Source: Microbacterium esteraromaticum (GTDB lineage: Bacteria; Actinomycetota; Actinomycetes; Actinomycetales; Microbacteriaceae). Taken from it: a stretch of 64,000 nt of DNA. The stretch is taken from NCBI RefSeq assembly GCF_016907315.1, contig NZ_JAFBBS010000001.1, positions 124,001-188,000 of the forward strand, written 5' to 3'. This document shows positions 52,142 through 58,185 of this stretch, in pieces. Under the pieces are notes generated by a model, which was not told the DNA's origin, ran no database searches, and saw nothing but the letters and a program-made list of their open reading frames with translations. Numbering within the stretch: position 1 is the stretch's first letter; each line of letters starts with the position of its first letter. Position numbers and translations under genes: made by a program.

Positions 52142-53530
52142 TCACTGCACGACGACGTTCACCTTCTGCGTGAAGACTCCGTACGGAGTCAGGTACGTCA
52201 GCGTCGCCACCTGGGTTCCTGCCCTCTTCGTGTCGACGGCGGAGACGGTCGTCGGGTAGGTCAGGTAGAGCCGGCTGCCCGCGTACGACACCTCGACGGT
52301 GTAGGTGGTGCGGAGGGTGTTGGCGACGACGGCACTCTTCGTGCCCTTCTTGACCAGGAGGGATGCCGTCTTGGCGAAGAAGCGATCGACGACGTCTGCC
52401 GTCTTCACCGTCAGGGCCGAGCGATCGATCCTGTCGATCTTGCCCGCCGCAGCGCCGAGGAACAGCGCGGAGCCCTTGACCGCGATCGACGTGTAGTTGC
52501 CCTGGACGGCACCCAGCTCGGTCCAGTCCCGGCCGTTGGCCGAGGTGTAGATGGTGCTGAAGCCGGTGTGGCGCTTCACCGCGTACGCGGTGGCTCCGTC
52601 GATGAAGATGTCGGTCATCTGGGTCTGCAGACCGTTCGCCAGGTGCTTCTCCACCGGATTGGTGCCGGCGAGCACCCGGCTGGACTGATCGGAGACGATA
52701 CGGCCCGCGAAGGTCTCCAGCTCCTGGTACGCGTTGATCAGCGGAGGAGTGCTCGTGGTCGACCAGGATCCGTTGCGCAAGACGTCCGTCGTCCGCGTCG
52801 CCTTCGCCGCGGTGAGAGTCTCACGATCGACCTCCGCCTGGGCGTACAGCGTGTCGCCGACCACGGAGAGCCAGTAGTAACGATCGAGTTCGTCGGTCTC
52901 CGTGCCAGACCAGCGCGCCTTCTCGATCTTCCAGGACTTGCCGCCGTCGGTTGACGACTTGATCGCAGCGATGGTGTTGTTGGGGCCGTAGATGCTCTTG
53001 TCGGGGTTCACGATCGAGCCCGCGAGAAACAGCGTCTTGCCGACCTTCGCCACGTCCAGCACGTGGACGAACGGCGTGGCGGCGTTGTACTGCCATACGC
53101 CGTTGACGTTGGTCGCATACCCGGCGTTGGCCGTCCACGACACCTTCGGATCGATGTCGGGCACGTAGATCGCGCCGTCGTAGATGCGGAGCTTGTCGAA
53201 GGCCTCGCCGTTGACGGTGAGGTGCTTCGTCGCAGAGCCTGTGGTCATGTTCACCGAGATGAGATCGGTAGGACCGGAGTTCTGCGTCCAGTCGCCGTAA
53301 CCGGTGTAGAGCTCGTCACGGAGGACCTGCATCTCTGTGATGCTGCTGCCGGCCTTGCCTGCATCCGCCAGCGCCTTCGCACCGGAATTGACAGCGAAGC
53401 TCGACGGGACCGGAGCGGCCGTGGCAGCGGTGGCCGGCGGCACCACGAGGCCTCCGAGAAGGGCGGCCGCCACAAGGGCGCCGCCCCCGACCGCGAGACG
53501 GGAATGAGCACGGGAAGAGGGTGATGGCAT
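52142..53530 (-). CDS. Secreted beta-propeller-like protein (BNR/sialidase-like repeats)
   Basis: 462 residues from the ATG at 53530 (AAAGGA upstream). A Sec signal peptide covers about residues 1-38 (LAVGGGALVAAALLGGLVV, cleavage near ATAA-AP). The mature part has repeats with the Asp-box-like text SSTDGGKSWKIE and TSANGRDWTEL, as in BNR/sialidase propellers. No catalytic Arg triad or anchor could be recognised, so an enzyme role is not supported. Preceded by a 276-base regulatory gap with an inverted repeat and followed by a terminator: a single-gene unit. Confidence 0.75.
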   Translation of the reverse strand: MPSPSSRAHSRLAVGGGALVAAALLGGLVVPPATAATAAPVPSSFAVNSGAKALADAGKAGSSITEMQVLRDELYTGYGDWTQNSGPTDLISVNMTTGSATKHLTVNGEAFDKLRIYDGAIYVPDIDPKVSWTANAGYATNVNGVWQYNAATPFVHVLDVAKVGKTLFLAGSIVNPDKSIYGPNNTIAAIKSSTDGGKSWKIEKARWSGTETDELDRYYWLSVVGDTLYAQAEVDRETLTAAKATRTTDVLRNGSWSTTSTPPLINAYQELETFAGRIVSDQSSRVLAGTNPVEKHLANGLQTQMTDIFIDGATAYAVKRHTGFSTIYTSANGRDWTELGAVQGNYTSIAVKGSALFLGAAAGKIDRIDRSALTVKTADVVDRFFAKTASLLVKKGTKSAVVANTLRTTYTVEVSYAGSRLYLTYPTTVSAVDTKRAGTQVATLTYLTPYGVFTQKVNVVVQ

Positions 53531-53655
53531 AGTGAGTCCTTTGCGACACACAGGGGGCATGACGCCCATGAACATGAAGGATTTCGATGCACGCAAGGTC
53601 AGCCCTTGCCATCCCCAGATTCACTACTTCCCCGGACTACATGCAGCACTGTTTT

Positions 53656-53673
53656 TTCCACATACATGTGGAA
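53656..53673. promoter_or_regulatory. Inverted repeat in the upstream region of the secreted-protein gene
   Basis: TTCCACATACATGTGGAA: 7-bp arms 4 bases apart in an AT-richer gap, 126 bases before the gene start. Looks like a dimeric operator; regulator unknown. Confidence 0.45.
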
Positions 53674-53774
53674 TTTGTCGCCCTGAACCCCTCGAGCTTG
53701 AGATCAATATATCAGAGAAGCCCCACCGACCGATACGATTTCTCGCGTGCGAGGACCCCGCCGCACAAACAAGA

Positions 53775-53799
53775 AAACCCCCGGCGGAACCGGGGGTTT
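53775..53799 (-). terminator. Terminator after tRNA-Val(GAC)
   Basis: 10-bp stem AAACCCCCGG / CCGGGGGTTT with a 5-base loop and TTCTTG/TTTG on the minus strand, 8 bases after the tRNA 3' end. Confidence 0.75.
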
Positions 53800-53806
53800 C
53801 TGTCTG

Positions 53807-53878
53807 TGCGCGATACTGGGATCGAACCAGTGACCTCTTCCGTGTCAGGGAAGCGCGCTACCGCTGCGCCAATCGCGC
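53807..53878 (-). tRNA. tRNA-Val(GAC)
   Basis: Cloverleaf read on the minus strand: acceptor GCGCGAT pairs ATCGCGC, D-loop GGCGCAGCGGTAGCGC, anticodon loop CTGACAC (GAC), T-loop GGTTCGATCC. 3'-CCA is not encoded. End of a Gly-Cys-Val cluster. Confidence 0.93.
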
Positions 53879-53903
53879 CTAGAAGGCTGTTCAGTTGTCA
53901 GAG

Positions 53904-53974
53904 AGGTGGCGACGGGATTCGAACCCGTGTAAACGGCTTTGCAGGCCGGTGCCTAGCCTCTCGGCCACGCCACC
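53904..53974 (-). tRNA. tRNA-Cys(GCA)
   Basis: Acceptor GGTGGCG / CGCCACC, anticodon loop CTGCAAA (GCA), T-loop GGTTCGAATCC, discriminator T. 71 nucleotides, CCA not encoded. Confidence 0.93.
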
Positions 53975-53975
53975 G

Positions 53976-54029
53976 CGAGGTGGATTCGAACCCACATGCT
54001 GAAACCCCCTGAAGGGGGCTCCTGCACTC
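53976..54029 (-). other. tRNA-like remnant between tRNA-Gly and tRNA-Cys
   Basis: Read on the minus strand this spacer has a CCCCC-TTCA-GGGGG stem like an anticodon or terminator stem, and then GTGGGTTCGAATCCACC resembling a T-arm, but no acceptor or D-arm and only a 4-base loop at the first stem. It looks like a decayed tRNA half or a processing signal. Confidence 0.35.
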
Positions 54030-54030
54030 G

Positions 54031-54103
54031 AGCGGATGACGAGACTCGAACTCGCGACCCTCACCTTGGCAAGGTGATGCGCTACCAACTGCGCTACATC
54101 CGC
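54031..54103 (-). tRNA. tRNA-Gly(GCC)
   Basis: Acceptor GCGGATG / CATCCGC, anticodon loop TTGCCAA (GCC), T-loop AGTTCGAGTCT, 73 nucleotides. First gene of the Gly-Cys-Val cluster. Confidence 0.94.
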
Positions 54104-54143
54104 ATATTCTGTTTTCGTTTCCGGCGTCCCGGGCACTTGAAAT

Positions 54144-54172
54144 ACATTAGCCCAGGATCGGCGCATCGCCAA
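54144..54172 (-). promoter_or_regulatory. Promoter of the tRNA-Gly-Cys-Val cluster
   Basis: On the minus strand TTGGCG, 17 bases, TAATGT; the box ends 40 bases before tRNA-Gly. A good housekeeping promoter match. Confidence 0.65.
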
Positions 54173-54308
54173 ACCGCCCCGCGCCGCCGGGCGTGTCTCA
54201 CGGTCGTCCTCCCCGTCGCCACGCCCGGCCTCCCGGCCGGTGTCAGGGCGCCGCCCCCGATCGGGTATGCTTTCTGACTGTGCCGCTGTGCACGACACAA
54301 CTTCACAT

Positions 54309-54381
54309 GGGCGATTGGCGCAGTTGGTAGCGCGCTTCCTTCACACGGAAGAGGTCATCGGTTCGAGTCCGGTATCGCCCA
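54309..54381 (+). tRNA. tRNA-Val(CAC), target of island integration
   Basis: Acceptor GGGCGAT / ATCGCCC, D-loop GGCGCAGTTGGTAGCGC, anticodon loop TTCACAC (CAC), T-loop GGTTCGAGTCC. Intact; its last 31 bases recur at 58037-58067, so the integrated element restored the gene. A TATGCT box at about 54266 may be its -10. Confidence 0.94.
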
Positions 54382-54382
54382 C
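54352..54382 (+). repeat. attL: 31-bp direct repeat in tRNA-Val(CAC)
   Basis: Identical to 58037-58067; covers the T-arm and acceptor 3' half of the tRNA (AGGTCATCGGTTCGAGTCCG and on to CGCCCAC). Typical of integration by a tyrosine recombinase. Confidence 0.85.
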
Positions 54383-54390
54383 ACAAAGAA

Positions 54391-54422
54391 AGCCCCGTCA
54401 GGACCGAAATCCTGACGGGGCT
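54391..54422 (+). terminator. Terminator of tRNA-Val(CAC), island copy
   Basis: 13-bp stem AGCCCCGTCAGGA / TCCTGACGGGGCT, 6-base loop, then TCTTCGTT. A close relative follows the other att copy at 58073-58104, so the element brought its own terminator with the tRNA end. Confidence 0.85.
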
Positions 54423-54442
54423 TCTTCGTTGTCGAGCGTCGT

Positions 54443-54462
54443 CGTGGGGCAAACGTGGGGCA
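54443..54462 (+). repeat. CGTGGGGCA direct repeats near attL, possible integrase arm sites
   Basis: Two copies of CGTGGGGCA at 54443-54451 and 54454-54462 with an 11-bp period. A third TGGGGCA lies at 58018-58024, 12 bases before attR. Spacing and position suit arm-type recombinase sites; inference. Confidence 0.4.
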
Positions 54463-54465
54463 GAC

Positions 54466-54513
54466 TCATGCGCCCCAGTCGTCGAAGTCATCCGACGGGG
54501 GATCCTCATCCAT
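54466..54513 (-). other. 15-codon acidic ORF, possible integrase tail
   Basis: Read from the ATG at 54513 immediately after a TAG stop: MDEDPPSDDFDDWGA. Acidic ends of this kind close some actinobacterial integrases next to their attL, so it may be the last remnant of the lost integrase gene. It could also be a micro-protein or chance. Confidence 0.25.
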
Positions 54514-54663
54514 CTAGGTCGAGTCGGTGAAGGGCTCCCCCAGGATGCACGCGATGCCTCCCTGGGGAAGTTCGAGCTCGTCGGCGGCGATGAAGTCGAT
54601 CCGGTCATACGCGGTGACCGAAGGCTCGGTGACCAGAGACCGGCCGTCCTTCCGCACGCTCAC
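54514..54663 (-). CDS. Small phage-like hypothetical protein
   Basis: 49 residues from a GTG with AAGGAG 8 bases upstream, overlapping the stop of the preceding gene (GTGA). The reading is coherent (VTEPSVTAYDRIDFIAADEL, then PQGGIACILGEPFT). No known motif. Confidence 0.6.
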   Translation of the reverse strand: MSVRKDGRSLVTEPSVTAYDRIDFIAADELELPQGGIACILGEPFTDST

Positions 54664-54833
54664 CCGTAGTACTCCTTCCGGCCGGCGGCCCGCTGGCGCT
54701 TCCAGCCGTTCTCCGCCGCGCGTTGCGTGGCGCCGGTTCCTCGGCTACCGCACTCACAGGACCAGACGATGCGCGGGCGCTCGGCGCCTTCCTCGCTCGT
54801 GTCGAGCTCGATGAGCTGATGCCCCGCCCGCAT
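54660..54833 (-). CDS. Small Cys-containing hypothetical protein
   Basis: 57 residues from the ATG at 54833. A C-x-C-G element (IVWSCECGSRGT) and an NGWKRQR stretch resemble phage zinc-ribbon-like small proteins. Translation is coupled to the 49-residue gene by overlap. A longer reading upstream (to 55010) would lie antisense to the zinc-ribbon gene and is less likely. Confidence 0.5.
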   Translation of the reverse strand: MRAGHQLIELDTSEEGAERPRIVWSCECGSRGTGATQRAAENGWKRQRAAGRKEYYG

Positions 54834-55034
54834 CCGCCGACACTCACTGTTGGCCTGGACGAGCTGGAGTTCGCGACCCAGCCTGCCTGTCCGGAGTGCG
54901 GCGTTGGCATGCGCACCGAGCCGCACGCCTTCGTCTGCCCGCACTGCGCTCTCCTGCAGCTCGACGGGGTGGAGATGCCGTCTGAGTTCGATGGGCGGGA
55001 CATCGGTCATCGCGGTTCGCGGGCTGGAGGGTGA
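54819..55034 (+). CDS. Small zinc-ribbon protein
   Basis: 71 residues from the ATG at 54819 (longer TTG start at 54723 possible). Two CxxC pairs, PACPECGVGM and FVCPHCALL, form a zinc ribbon, followed by an acidic DGVEMPSEFDG end typical of island-borne small proteins in actinobacteria. Third positions are mostly G or C. Its 5' end overlaps the divergent gene by 15 bases. Confidence 0.6.
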   Translation: MPRPHPPTLTVGLDELEFATQPACPECGVGMRTEPHAFVCPHCALLQLDGVEMPSEFDGRDIGHRGSRAGG

Positions 55035-55040
55035 CCTTTC

Positions 55041-56162
55041 TCATTCGGCCGCAGCGGGAGGGGCGTATGTGAGTGCAGCGAGGTGGGTGCGTTGCTCGAT
55101 GAGAGGGCAGGTGAACACGTCGCGTTCTCCCAGTCCGACCCTATTGATGTACCGGACGACGATCGCGTAGCCCTCGAGCAATCCGGTCTGCGTGTAGGGC
55201 ACGCCGACTTGCCTGCAATAGGTCGCGATCAGCGGGGCGGCTCGCCTCAGGTGTGGTCGCGGCATGGATGGGAAGAGGTGGTGCTCGATCTGGTAGTTCA
55301 GCCCGCCCATGAAGAAGTCGAGGACGCGGTTCCCGCGGATGTTGCGGCTCATCATCACCTGCCGGCGCAAGAAGTCGATCTTCATTGTGCGCGGGACGAT
55401 GGGCATCCCCTTGTGGTTCGGTGCGAACGCGATCCCCAAGTGGAACCCGAAGATGCCGAGTTGCACGGCGAGGAACGTGGCCGCGATGCCCGGAGAGAGC
55501 ACGATGAACAGGAGGGCGATGAAGCCCACGAGCCTCACGGTGAGAAAGATGATCTCAATGGTGCGGTGTTCGAGGTGACCTCGGGATAGCACGCGACGGA
55601 CGCTCGACGCGTGCAGCGAGACGCCCTCAAACAGCAGAATCGGGAAGAACAGTATCCCTTGATGCGCACGTAGCCACGCGACGAGTGGTCCATGATCGTG
55701 CTGCGCGGTCTCGGCGGTTACCGCAATCACTGGCAGCTCGATGTCCGGGTCGGTGCCGAGCTTGTTCGGATTCGCGTGATGGCGGGTGTGCTTGTGCTGC
55801 CACCACCCGTAGCTCATGCCCACCATCAGGTCCCCTATGACCAAGGACATCCAGTTGTTCCAGCGGCCCGACACGAAGATCTGCCGGTGCGCGGCATCAT
55901 GTCCGAGGAACGCAGCTTGAGCGAAAAGGATCGCGAGGACGACAGCGGTGAACAACTGCCACCAGGTATCACCGATCCAGACGAACGCCCACAGTGCGCC
56001 TGCCAGGGCGAGGAACAGGATCGCGATCTTGCTCCAGTAGTAGCCGTAGCGTCGACGCATCAATCCGCTGCGGTGAACTTGCGCCGCGAGCTCGGTGAAC
56101 AGGTTCGCCCCCGGGGCAGCACCTCTGTCCGCTTTAGGTGTGGTGGTGCGTATAGGCCCCAT
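55041..56162 (-). CDS. Membrane fatty-acid desaturase
   Basis: 373 residues. Diiron histidine boxes: HDAAH at 88-92, HKHTRHH at 123-129, and IEHHLFP at about 292-298. Four or more membrane helices. The pattern places it with acyl-lipid/linoleoyl-CoA-type desaturases (front-end-like QIEHH). An AGAAGG ribosome site lies 6 bases before the ATG. It is the last gene of a minus-strand operon on the tRNA island and its best-defined cargo. Substrate and double-bond position cannot be told. Confidence 0.92.
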   Translation of the reverse strand: MGPIRTTTPKADRGAAPGANLFTELAAQVHRSGLMRRRYGYYWSKIAILFLALAGALWAFVWIGDTWWQLFTAVVLAILFAQAAFLGHDAAHRQIFVSGRWNNWMSLVIGDLMVGMSYGWWQHKHTRHHANPNKLGTDPDIELPVIAVTAETAQHDHGPLVAWLRAHQGILFFPILLFEGVSLHASSVRRVLSRGHLEHRTIEIIFLTVRLVGFIALLFIVLSPGIAATFLAVQLGIFGFHLGIAFAPNHKGMPIVPRTMKIDFLRRQVMMSRNIRGNRVLDFFMGGLNYQIEHHLFPSMPRPHLRRAAPLIATYCRQVGVPYTQTGLLEGYAIVVRYINRVGLGERDVFTCPLIEQRTHLAALTYAPPAAAE

Positions 56163-56189
56163 GATGACCTTCTTCTTGAGGCGGCTTCC

Positions 56190-56687
56190 CTAGCGAGAGG
56201 AGGCGCCTCCCTCATTAGCCCAGACTTGAGCAGGTTCAGCCTCAACTGGGCCTGGCACGAACGCCACCGCCTCGGCGAGCGCGGCAACCGCAGCCGCCCG
56301 GGTCTGTTCACGGTCTGCAAGGTTTCGCGCTTCTGCTGCCGCAACCGCACGATGACCGGACAGCGTGGCGTCCACTTCGGCGAGGCGGTTCGCGATCACC
56401 GTCGAAAGACCGGTGCTGAGGTCTTGCAGGTTCGTGTTGCGGATCTCAAGGCGACGGTCCGACACGTGCAGTTCGACACCCGCGAAGCCGTGCTCCTCGA
56501 GGTAGCGCCGCGTCGCGTCGCTCTCAATAGCAGCGACTTCATCATGCTCTACCTTGCGGGTGAAGACCGCCTCGACCGTGTACCGGTTTGGCGCTCCGGG
56601 GCTCAGCAGAGAGCCAGGAAGTGACCCGGCGAGAACGTGCCCGAGCCCGAGCACCTCCGGTTGGTGTGCGTCGGTGGCAGCGTTCAT
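56190..56687 (-). CDS. Hypothetical protein in the desaturase operon
   Basis: 165 residues from the ATG at 56687 (AAGG upstream), overlapping the stop of the next gene upstream by 4 bases. Begins MNAATDAHQPEVLGLGHVLA; contains the beta-like stretch VEAVFTRKVEHDEVAAIE and later an Ala-rich helical end (ARNLADREQTRAAAVAALAE). I do not recognise a family. Expressed together with the desaturase. Confidence 0.65.
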   Translation of the reverse strand: MNAATDAHQPEVLGLGHVLAGSLPGSLLSPGAPNRYTVEAVFTRKVEHDEVAAIESDATRRYLEEHGFAGVELHVSDRRLEIRNTNLQDLSTGLSTVIANRLAEVDATLSGHRAVAAAEARNLADREQTRAAAVAALAEAVAFVPGPVEAEPAQVWANEGGASSR

Positions 56688-56866
56688 CTTGTCGGCCTTC
56701 CTTGTCCGCGATTGCGGCGAACGAGGCCGAAGATGATCGTCCCGAAGAAGAGGATGACCCCGATCACGCCGAGCCAAAGCAGACCTTCGAAGGCAAACCC
56801 GACTACAGCGAGCACCGCCCACGCGATCACGAGTACCACGATCATCGTCCACATATTGCTGACCAT
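56684..56866 (-). CDS. Small membrane protein, first gene of the desaturase operon
   Basis: 60 residues from the ATG at 56866 with AGGTGA upstream. Two hydrophobic helices (WTMIVVLVIAWAVLAVVGFA and LLWLGVIGVILFFGTIIFG) and a basic C-terminal RRNRGQGRPTR. Overlaps the next start (ATGA). Function unknown. Confidence 0.65.
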   Translation of the reverse strand: MVSNMWTMIVVLVIAWAVLAVVGFAFEGLLWLGVIGVILFFGTIIFGLVRRNRGQGRPTR

Positions 56867-57251
56867 ACGCTCACCTGTGGTCGCCCGGTAGACCACTCTG
56901 GTGCTGGCCCTTTCGCGCAGCCTCGTGATTGGGACACGTCGGACTGCGCCCGTGCGGTGTGGAGGAAGCTCCCACCGCGCACGTCCCCTTGCGCGGACGG
57001 TGAGAGTCCCATCATCCGGACCCACCGTTGCGGCGCCTTTGCCAAGCGACGGGCCCTAATCGTCACCGTACGCTCCCAGCATTCGGAAAGATAGAGCAGT
57101 CTCGACAAGCCATGGCCAGGTAAAGGGTCGGGCCGCCCTCCTCGGCACGATGTCGCACCTCATCGACCGGCCGCGTCAACACTGAACCCCGTGTCGCCGC
57201 CTACCGCAACCCCATCAGTCGAATCACCCGATACGAGCTAGCGTCCGGCCT
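56867..57251. other. 385-base gap, no confident gene
   Basis: Between the desaturase operon start and the leaderless gene at 57252. No reading frame with a credible start, and no hairpin or repeat worth naming, was seen except the TAGCGT box just before 57252. Confidence 0.5.
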
Positions 57252-57530
57252 ATGACCTCCTCCCAAACCGACGCCAGAACGCTCATGTCCATCGACGATG
57301 AAACAGTCGTGCTTTCCCCCGACCAAGATGTGGGAGCGATAGAGCAGCGCCTCCAGGACGCTGTTGACCATCCTCAGTTCGTGCACGTCAGACTCACCGA
57401 CGGAACCGACCTGTCATTTCTCATGTCGATTGCGCGCCGCGTCAGCATCGCGACCGGCGCCCGCCAACCGAAATCCCCGCCCGTACTATCACTCGTTGAT
57501 GACGACACCATCGGCGTCCTCGACTTCTGA
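57252..57530 (+). CDS. Unknown 92-residue protein, paralogue of the protein at 51133
   Basis: 92 residues. TAGCGT ends 7 bases before the ATG with no ribosome site, so it is probably leaderless, as for its paralogue. Shares the DDE/DDD start, DQDVG, R-L/I-Q helix, FVHVR and RVSIA core with it, and ends VDDDTIGVLDF. Lies on the island near the attR end. Function unknown. Confidence 0.65.
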   Translation: MTSSQTDARTLMSIDDETVVLSPDQDVGAIEQRLQDAVDHPQFVHVRLTDGTDLSFLMSIARRVSIATGARQPKSPPVLSLVDDDTIGVLDF

Positions 57531-57683
57531 TCCAGCCTTCGTCTTGTCGGCTTGGGCCTTGTCGGCTTGGGCCTTAATGTCTCGAGCCGAAGTCTCGGCA
57601 CTCGGAGAACTGCCGTGCCAGTGAGCAGCCCGCGCCCGATCCCAACTCGACGGTGGCGGCCCTGGCGCATTATTGTCTGTCAT
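57489..57683 (-). CDS. Possible small helical protein with a tandem AQADK repeat
   Basis: 64 residues. TATGTT ends 6 bases before the ATG at 57683, a leaderless pattern. Ala/Lys/Asp-rich with KAQADKAQADKTKA, which comes from the 15-bp tandem repeat at 57543-57572. It overlaps the end of the 92-residue gene by 42 bases. No family known; could be spurious. Confidence 0.4.
   Translation of the reverse strand: MTDNNAPGPPPSSWDRARAAHWHGSSPSAETSARDIKAQADKAQADKTKAGSEVEDADGVVINE
57543..57572. repeat. Tandem 15-bp repeat, two copies
   Basis: CTTGTCGGCTTGGGC occurs twice head to tail; on the minus strand it encodes AQADK twice. Confidence 0.85.
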
Positions 57684-58036
57684 CTCCGGAACATACGCGC
57701 CCAGGATGTGCGTTCACCTGGCTCCCCTGCCGGACGAGCATCAATTATGACGGCACGCAGCACGCGAAACGAAGGCTTCCGGTGTCGGACAACCCGACGC
57801 TGTATCACTTCAGAGCGAGCAGACGCCCTTCAGCGCGACTGACGTTTCTGCCGAGCAACTGCCCGGTGCACATTGCCTGTATCGCGTGAGGCCGGTTGCC
57901 CGCGTGCGCACCAAGCCGCGCGCGTTCCTCTCCCGCGCTGCGCTCACCCGCTGCAGTCGCTCACCGAGCGCGAGCGTAGTATCCGGCTACGTTTCGCCTG
58001 AGCCGCTATCCAGCCTTTGGGGCATCCCCTCGTAAA
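57684..58036. other. 353-base gene-poor end of the island
   Basis: Open frames here are short and lack starts or normal codon use. One TGGGGCA element at 58018-58024 lies next to attR. Perhaps decayed element DNA. Confidence 0.5.
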
Positions 58037-58067
58037 AGGTCATCGGTTCGAGTCCGGTATCGCCCAC
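58037..58067 (+). repeat. attR: 31-bp copy of the tRNA-Val(CAC) end
   Basis: Exact copy of 54352-54382. The tRNA 5' part is missing here, so this is the displaced original chromosomal end. Confidence 0.85.
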
Positions 58068-58072
58068 CATCG

Positions 58073-58104
58073 AGAAGCCCCGTCAGACCCCTGACGGGGC
58101 TTCT
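58073..58104 (+). terminator. Original tRNA-Val terminator, now orphan
   Basis: 14-bp stem AGAAGCCCCGTCAG / CTGACGGGGCTTCT with a 4-base loop, directly after attR. It matches the hairpin after the intact tRNA in its GCCCCGTCAG core. Confidence 0.8.
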
Positions 58105-58185
58105 GCGTTGTCAGCACCCGTAGCACAGACGGTCGCGAAACGCGCCCCCGTTCACACATTCTCGAGGGGCCCTCAGGCTGGTGCC

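Larger units (their letters stand above)
54352..58067. mobile_element. Integrated 3.7-kb genomic island at tRNA-Val(CAC)
   Basis: Defined by the 31-bp direct repeats that end it. It holds tiny phage-like genes, a zinc-ribbon protein, a desaturase operon, a leaderless paralogue of the 92-residue protein and gene-poor DNA. No integrase, replication or transfer gene is present. It is either a decayed element or a passenger element mobilised by another's integrase. Confidence 0.75.

Noticed and set aside
53891..54298. A 135-codon minus-strand frame over the tRNA cluster
   Set aside because: It runs through tRNA-Cys and tRNA-Gly, so it cannot be a protein gene.
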